From Armigeres subalbatus (taxonomy: Eukaryota > Arthropoda > Insecta > Diptera > Culicidae): a stretch of DNA of 64,000 nucleotides. Shown here piece by piece: positions 59,201 through 64,000 of the stretch. The stretch is taken from the NCBI RefSeq assembly GCF_024139115.2, contig NC_085140.1, forward strand, positions 319,489,259-319,553,258. The letters run 5' to 3'. Made by a program: the position numbers and the translations under genes. Positions within the stretch are counted from its first letter, which is position 1, and each line of letters starts with the position of its first letter. The notes beneath the pieces are model-generated. The model had not been told where the DNA came from. It saw only the letters and a list, made by a program, of their open reading frames with translations, and ran no database searches.

Positions 59201-60808
59201 TATCAATTAAATAATACAGTCGTACGCATGTTAGGCCGGGAATGGGGTAAGAAACCCTAGATAATAATAAAGAGGTAAAAAATGACAAAACAACAATTTT
59301 AATATTAGGAAACAAATTATTTAGATTTGATTTATTCTAATTTTAAACATACAATATAGCCACAATTTATAGCAATTTGTGAATTTTATTGCTTTTCCCG
59401 TATTCGTTATACAATTTAATGCAAACAAATGAATATGTTATGTATAGATCCTGCTGTGGCAATCCTATTTTCAGGGCTTCTGATTTCTGCGATCGGATTT
59501 GTCAATTTAATCATGTTTATTTTTGATCTTCTATGTAAACCAGTAATGGTGAGATAATGCATGTACTACTACAACTCAATTGGAAAAGCTACAATCGTGA
59601 TCTGATGAAAGACGCAATCATCCTTTATCACACCAATGACGGTGGGGGGGGAATGACGTTTTTGGCAGGTTTTGTTCTATTATTGGCAGGGGGGGGGGTT
59701 ATGCCTGACTATGCTCAAATTTGGCTTAAACATTCTTTGCATATCAAAGAACATTGCGGCCAAATTTCATAAAATTTGATCGACAAAAACCCCTGCCAAT
59801 AATAGAACAAAACCTGCCAAAGCCGTCTTCCCCCCTATGTAATTGAATTAATGAAAATATGCCTAAGTTATATGCGGATCAAAAATTTTTCCTGTGTTGC
59901 TAAATAAATGAATTCAATACCACTATGTTGGATGGTTGGATGGTGTTGGTTTGCGTGGAAATGCTTCCAGATTCGTCAAATCGACGTTTGAATCTTTGTT
60001 TACAAAAGCCGATAAGTCGTTTTAAAAATCTAGTATTGAATTGGTCGATTTGTAAATATTTGCCAGACTATATAAATTGTAAAGAACTGTGACAGTTGCT
60101 AGTGATGGCAAGCAACAATGTGGGTGAAAGGCGTGAAAGGTGGCCTTATGTTTTGGGTGGCGTAAAATGCAACTCTGAATTATGTTTTATGTTCATCAGT
60201 GAAGCAGAAATGCTTAGTGCTAAAGTGTGAATCTCAAACAAAGCAGGGACAAACGTTAACTAGTAGGTAAATAAAGTTAAATACTGAATTTCTCTATTAG
60301 CAATGCAAATTTCTATGTAAAGTTTAGCTTGATCGACAAGTTTCAGTCAATGTAGGTACTAAGGATACTACCTGTGAACTTTCTCAACCTTTTGTTGTAT
60401 GAATGACATCATTGTTTGATTGATTATTTCTTTTAAAAAGGCAAGTGTGTCAATAGTTGAGCGATGAATGTTTAATCAGCTGGATAAGAAATGGAATAAT
60501 AAGTATGAGCAATATACGTGGGCTTACCTGTTCCACTGATATTCCGGCGTATGGATTCGTTTCACTGATGGAACTTTGATGTGCTTCATATTTAACGTCT
60601 GGCTGGTCCGGCTCGATGTCGCCGTTTACCGTTTCGCCGACAGTTTCTTCAATTTCATCTATATACTCCTCTTCTATAATATCTTCAGACGATACTGACT
60701 GTTGAATTTTTTGTATGGTTTTGATGATTCTGGTCGATAATTTTAGACGCATGAAATCTGAATCGTCCAACGACATAAACAATTCAAATTCGTTTATTTC
60801 TTCATTAC
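56240..60808 (-). CDS. Module 2: exons 3-10, conserved-looking protein of unknown function
   Basis: About 460 residues. Exon 3 is acidic (SSEDIIEEEYIDEIEETVGE). Exons 4-6 form a helical domain (TIKRITHLLCDCLKSCYGV, FYKNLVAQSLVKSYPILAS, ALWFYKNGRGDGKHAGK, YHMEYLAKR). Exons 7-9 carry LWSSTFEYRSQFRS and WNQTMEFVEQWNTWQHKIL. Exon 10 ends with PVLIIRGNLMTEGE, AFSMFCQCFDVFGIPCAPSD and MMFFRGIIFSVD, then TAA. The pattern resembles uncharacterised animal proteins often found near DNA transposases. Introns of 58-88 nt alternate with longer ones carrying MITEs. Exon 6 is 179 nt where 180 is needed, so one base is missing, best placed in the A4 run at 57769-57772. It is read as the C-terminal half of the larger gene; it could also be a separate protein. 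Confidence 0.7.
56794..56983. mobile_element. MITE hairpin in intron 8
   Basis: Long pairing arms: CATAAGACGAGTTCGTACTA on the left with its relative inverted on the right. The inner 45 bp are almost perfect (GATACGTATTTCGACGTCAA, then CAGTAAG.CCATCTTCAATGTA) around a 3-base loop. It lies wholly inside the intron between exons 8 and 9, so splicing need not be affected. Confidence 0.85.
58189..60527 (-). other. Intron 3 (2.3 kb) with an inverted repeat
   Basis: Bounded by a good donor (AACAG|GTAAGC) and acceptor (TTCTTAACAG|G). Arms 59641-59692 and 59790-59838 (TTTTGGCAGGTTTTGTTCTA, then TTATTGGCAGGGG) pair as a probable MITE of about 200 bp. The word AGGCCGGGAA occurs near 58998 and 59231. 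No exon-like frame recognised within. Confidence 0.65.
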
Positions 60809-60864
60809 CTGTTAAATATATTAAATTGTTAATCAGTTACCTACATATTGAAAATAAAAGTTAC

Positions 60865-63800
60865 TTGGTAGTCAGTAATCCTGACAGTAGAAACGGCGAG
60901 ATATAAACTTTGCATCGCTCTCATATGGTGACCAGAAAGTAAACGTAGCATGTTGATAAATCTCTAATATTTCCAAAAATCTAGTATCGTCTAGTAGTTC
61001 TACTTGATACGCCTCATAGAAATGGCTATATTCAGTCGTCTCACAGATTTTTACTAGTAGTTTAACATTATTATTCTGAACGATGATTTCACGGATGATT
61101 GCAAATGTTGGATACAGCAAATTATTGTGGTTTTTAAGTCATACGATCAAATTCGAACGAAATTCAATTCCATTAATCGTGACAACCTTAGGCGTGAATA
61201 CGAATTCATCATTAGTCTCTAGTAGAAAAACGTAGCTCATTGTTTTGTCGCGATGTACCAACTTTCCAGTTGTGTAAGTCACTTTGTCCGTGAAAGGATT
61301 GTCAATGATGTCCAAAACCATGCTGAATCCTTGGCGTTTCGCAAGACTTTTGCATATGTTCTTAAAGTTGCGACATGTGGCAGACTGGCTTTTGCAGGGC
61401 TTGTTTTTTTGTTCAAATGATAAACAGTTGAACTGTTTCATACTCCCGCTTTTACGGATGCAATATGGATAGTGCTCCAGATGGTGGCTTTTATTTATAC
61501 GCTGATTGAAGTTTGTGTAGAATGATTGTTGGAACAAGCTTATGTGCTCTTCTAATTCAGCGAGCATATAGTCTGAGACGATAGGGGACATGAGAATTCT
61601 GACAATATTGATCAAATGCCCTATAAGAGACATGAATTCGCAATCCTTATGAACTAAATGTCCGAAAAGGAATGGAAATGACCGAAGTAGCAAAAGATTT
61701 TGTGTAGCGGTCTGTTTGAGCTTACACACTTTCGGTTTGTTGAGCATTTCCTCAGTGAAATTAGCAGAGGGCTTGTTTTTTCTGTCTACGTATCCATAAG
61801 CATATGTATTAATACGGTAATTAATATAAGAAACATCAATTTTGACGATTTTGCTTTTGCAATAACGACTTGTAATGTTAATGGTACAATTCCTTCGGTA
61901 ACATCGTGCATTACGTCCAACGCATAGTTTTCACAAATGTGAAAATTGTCTAATTCGTTAAGTATACATCCTTGGCGTTGCAGGCCACAATCGGTTGACG
62001 AAATTTCGCCTTCGTTCAATTGATCCATCTTAATATTATACCACTGTTGTGTCCGAATAGGATATTTGACGTACGGATCTTCTTTGAATAATGGTCGTGA
62101 GATGGTACAAATTCGGCAAACAAAGTTAGCACCCGGTCCAAGTAAATTAAACACCTCATGAAGTGCTAAGTCACCGCAAAAAACCGCCAATGTAGCTCTG
62201 AGAACGTAGTTTTCTGATTCAAAGCAAACCGTTACTCCTTTTTCAAGCTTTTTCAAATCGGATATCAATGGCTGTAAGATTTTATTATATCCTTGTTTCT
62301 TCGCATCAACTGATGTACAGTAGAGAACTGGAAATATGCTTTTTGGGGAAGAATTGTACTTGTCCGGGAAATTTTGAACTTTAAATGCAAAGCATGACAC
62401 TTTATTAATGCCTGCTCTGCTACTTAGCGCATTACCCACTTCTACGTCATCCTGGTACAAGCTTAGCCTTATCGAGTTAGGATGTTTTTGATAAAAATCA
62501 CTGGTTTTGTACGTTTCACCCGTAGAGAAAGAAACATATTCCTTCATTCCACCAATAGATCTCTGTTCAATTTCAGATTGCTCGAGCAATTTACGATTTG
62601 ACGGATTTCGGAATATCAGTTTCAATGTGTCTATGATAGGGATATTGACTATTAAAGGTTGCATGAAGAAGAAGAAGTTGAAGGATGATATTTGAAAAAT
62701 ATTGCATGGGGAAGCATACGGGAAGTTTTTTAAAACTCTTCTCAAAAATTCTAGGAGCAATTTAATTAAAAACGGTTAGCAGTACGGGGTTGGACTTTCC
62801 TTCTACTGCATAATAAACGCAATTTTTCGATTTAAAATTTTATTTTATGATATCATACTTGATACACAGTATAATGAAAGTCCAACCCCGTACTGCTTTC
62901 CGTTTTTAATTAAATAGTTTCTAGAATTTTTGAGAAGAGTTTCAAAAAAAATTCCGTATGCTTCCCCGTGCAATTTTTTTCTAATATCATCCTTCGGCTT
63001 CTTCTTCTTCATGCAACCTTTAATCGCCAATATGAGAATGTCTCGTTCGCTCTAACTTTCTTGTGCAACCCGCGTACATGTCGCACATCTTCCCGATAAG
63101 CAAGCATCTTTTCTACGGGCTGAGGCACGCTAATAGCTATATTCTTCAAGAACTGCGTCCGTTTGGGGAATGTTGTTACATCAGCGAATAGTTCAGAGAA
63201 ATGGAATTCGTTGAGAAATTCAATAGTGATTGTCTGCTTAGTATTCAGATTATGTTTTTCCAAGAAAGAAGTAGTAAGATTTCGTAAACGTTCCGTTATC
63301 ATTCCTATCAAACTGTCACATAAGCCCATTACTTCTGTGAGTTTTGTCTGGGGTAATGCAACATTTCCCGCAAGTCGACAAATTCCAAGAGCAGCTGATT
63401 TCTTGATCTGCTCCACGGTTATGTTTTCAGAGCAACTGTTGTTTTCATTGCCGAAATCTTCAACAGATAAATTATGATCGAGTGTGGGTGATTCTAACCT
63501 TGCTCTTTTTGCGGAAGAAGCAGTACAGTACTCAATACTCAACTTCTCGCTTTCAAAGGGAATACTCAGTTTTTCAGGGATTGGTGGATGATCGTTCAAA
63601 ATATGTCGTTTGAGAGAGGTGAAATGTGAATATCTCATTTTGCATTTTCGAAAAGTGCAGTCAAAAGAAATCATTTCTGCCGAAAAATGATTTTCTTTTA
63701 GATGGAAGTTTATGTGACGCTGCAAGCCATTAGCGTAACCCGGAACTAGGACTTTACAGAAAAAGCAGCGAATGCTATATCGTTTATCTCCTCTGCTGTC

Positions 63801-63895
63801 TAAAAATAAAGAAATCAGTACTTACAAAGTAACTGTCTCAGCTTATTCCTTACTGGTTGCTCTTCGGCGTCGATTTTCGCCAAAATCCCGTCCAT
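60865..63895 (-). pseudogene. Module 1: zinc fingers and transposase-like region (exons 1-2)
   Basis: Residues are numbered on the repaired model. C35, C38, H52 and H56 form one C2H2 finger; C71, C76, H89 and H94 form a second of C-X4-C type. A helical linker follows to about residue 283, where the MITE sits. The core then shows IPIIDTLKLIFRNPSNRK, SIRLSLYQDDVEVGNALSS, KILQPLISDLKKLEKGV and LDVMHDVTEGIVPLTLQVV (near residue 530). This order matches the Transposase_21/TNP2-type and KDZ-like proteins I know from animals and plants. Catalytic acidic residues could not be assigned with certainty. Past a 1-nt gap near 61840-61843 the frame continues with NFTEEMLNKPKVCKLKQT. The two TGA codons lie at about residues 787 and 877. 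Confidence 0.65.
62652..63023. mobile_element. TTAA-flanked MITE inserted in exon 2
   Basis: TTAA at 62652-62655 and 63020-63023 bracket 364 bp whose ends are AGGTTGCATGAAGAAGAAG in inverted orientation, with arms of about 150 bp (AGTACGGGGTTGGACTTTC and its complement near the centre). Removing it with one TTAA joins the flanking exon in frame as FSYWRLIVNIPII. The TTAA duplication suggests mobilisation by a piggyBac-type transposase. Confidence 0.9.
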
Positions 63896-64000
63896 TTTCA
63901 CTGTTTTAAAAAAAACTCGTGCGTTAACAACTTCGAACTTCAATAAAATGGCTGACCGTCAATGACAGATGCGGTAGGTGAATATGTTAAATTACCGAGA
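63896..64000 (-). promoter_or_regulatory. 5' flank of the spliced gene with one TTACCGAGA motif
   Basis: Upstream of the AAAATGG start. No clear TATA box. TTACCGAGA occupies the last bases of the window and matches the motif cluster beyond the gene's 3' end. The rest of the promoter lies outside the window. Confidence 0.4.

Larger units (their letters stand above)
56240..63895 (-). pseudogene. Ten-exon transposase-like gene: C2H2 fingers + Transposase_21/KDZ-like region + second module
   Basis: Exons in transcript order: 63895-63826, 63799-60865, 60808-60528, 58188-58043, 57982-57892, 57819-57641, 57374-57213, 57154-57037, 56731-56613, 56524-56240. Every junction has GT-AG ends and matching phase. 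Taking out the 364-bp MITE plus one TTAA, and allowing one missing base in exon 2 and one in exon 6, gives 4020 nt, exactly 1340 codons including TAA. Breaks: MITE insertion, two 1-nt gaps in A4 runs, and in-frame TGA at 61141-61139 and 60874-60872. Intron 1 would be only 26 nt, too short for insects, so exon 1 is weaker than the rest. The relatively intact splice sites suggest a recent loss, or a gene partly obscured by assembly indels. Family assignment is by motif memory. Confidence 0.75.

Noticed and set aside
60528..60808. Treating exons 3-10 as a separate gene starting at the ATG near 60782
   Set aside because: Possible, but the exon has a good acceptor at 60808 in the phase of the upstream donor at 60865, and a 56-nt intron with a branch-point-like CTGAT, so a single gene is favoured.

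Overview
The window looks like repeat-rich nuclear DNA of a culicine mosquito, most likely Aedes. It carries a Feilai-like tRNA-derived SINE, a second tRNA-type SINE family, RTE-like and LOA/I-like LINE remnants of mosquito type, and many short inverted-repeat elements. There are no operons, ribosome binding sites or bacterial features. No search could be run, so family names rest on motif recognition.

Layout. 1-2215: RTE-like LINE fragment (minus strand, runs off the left edge). 5.6-7.9 kb: a small MITE, a LINE tail, a hairpin and a fold-back element. 8.4-10.8 kb: an inverted GGAA/TTCC minisatellite. 11.28-13.43 kb: a purine microsatellite bordered by inverted 15-bp repeats and an 8-bp target duplication. 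14.2-19.6 kb: scattered MITEs in unrecognised DNA. 19.6-26.8 kb: a degenerate satellite invaded by SINEs, a pyrimidine-rich 2.16-kb unit with a target duplication, and a 2.02-kb fold-back element. 27.07-28.36 kb: a LOA/I-like LINE 3' end split by a MITE. 31.45-38.70 kb: a 15-bp repeat array running into a 7-kb satellite of 9/10/11-bp units. 40.6-41.7 kb: another minisatellite ending in the 15-bp repeat family. 43.3-44.8 kb: a fold-back element carrying a SINE. 45.16-48.5 kb: an RTE-like LINE holding three datable insertions, two of them nested. 48.5-55.9 kb: mostly unrecognised, with satellite traces and MITEs.

56.24-63.90 kb (minus strand) is the one convincing multi-exon protein-coding locus. 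It encodes two C2H2 zinc fingers, a transposase-like region resembling the Transposase_21 (EnSpm/CACTA) and KDZ type, and a second conserved-looking module spread over eight exons. Splice phases agree at all nine junctions. With a TTAA-flanked MITE removed and two single-base gaps allowed for, the exons sum to 4020 nt (1340 codons including the stop). Two in-frame TGA codons separate the modules. A cluster of about 11 copies of a TTT(A/G)CCGAGA-like motif lies just beyond the 3' end, and one more copy sits at the window's right edge. This suggests a DNA transposon with subterminal binding sites, comparable in layout to TnpD/TnpA elements.

The second theme is a family of 15-bp repeats (GGACAAAAGGTCGAA, GGACATTTAGTCGAA and CATTTGGCCGAACGG variants) that borders most of the large simple arrays. 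In two cases target-site duplications show that the bordered array arrived as one unit.
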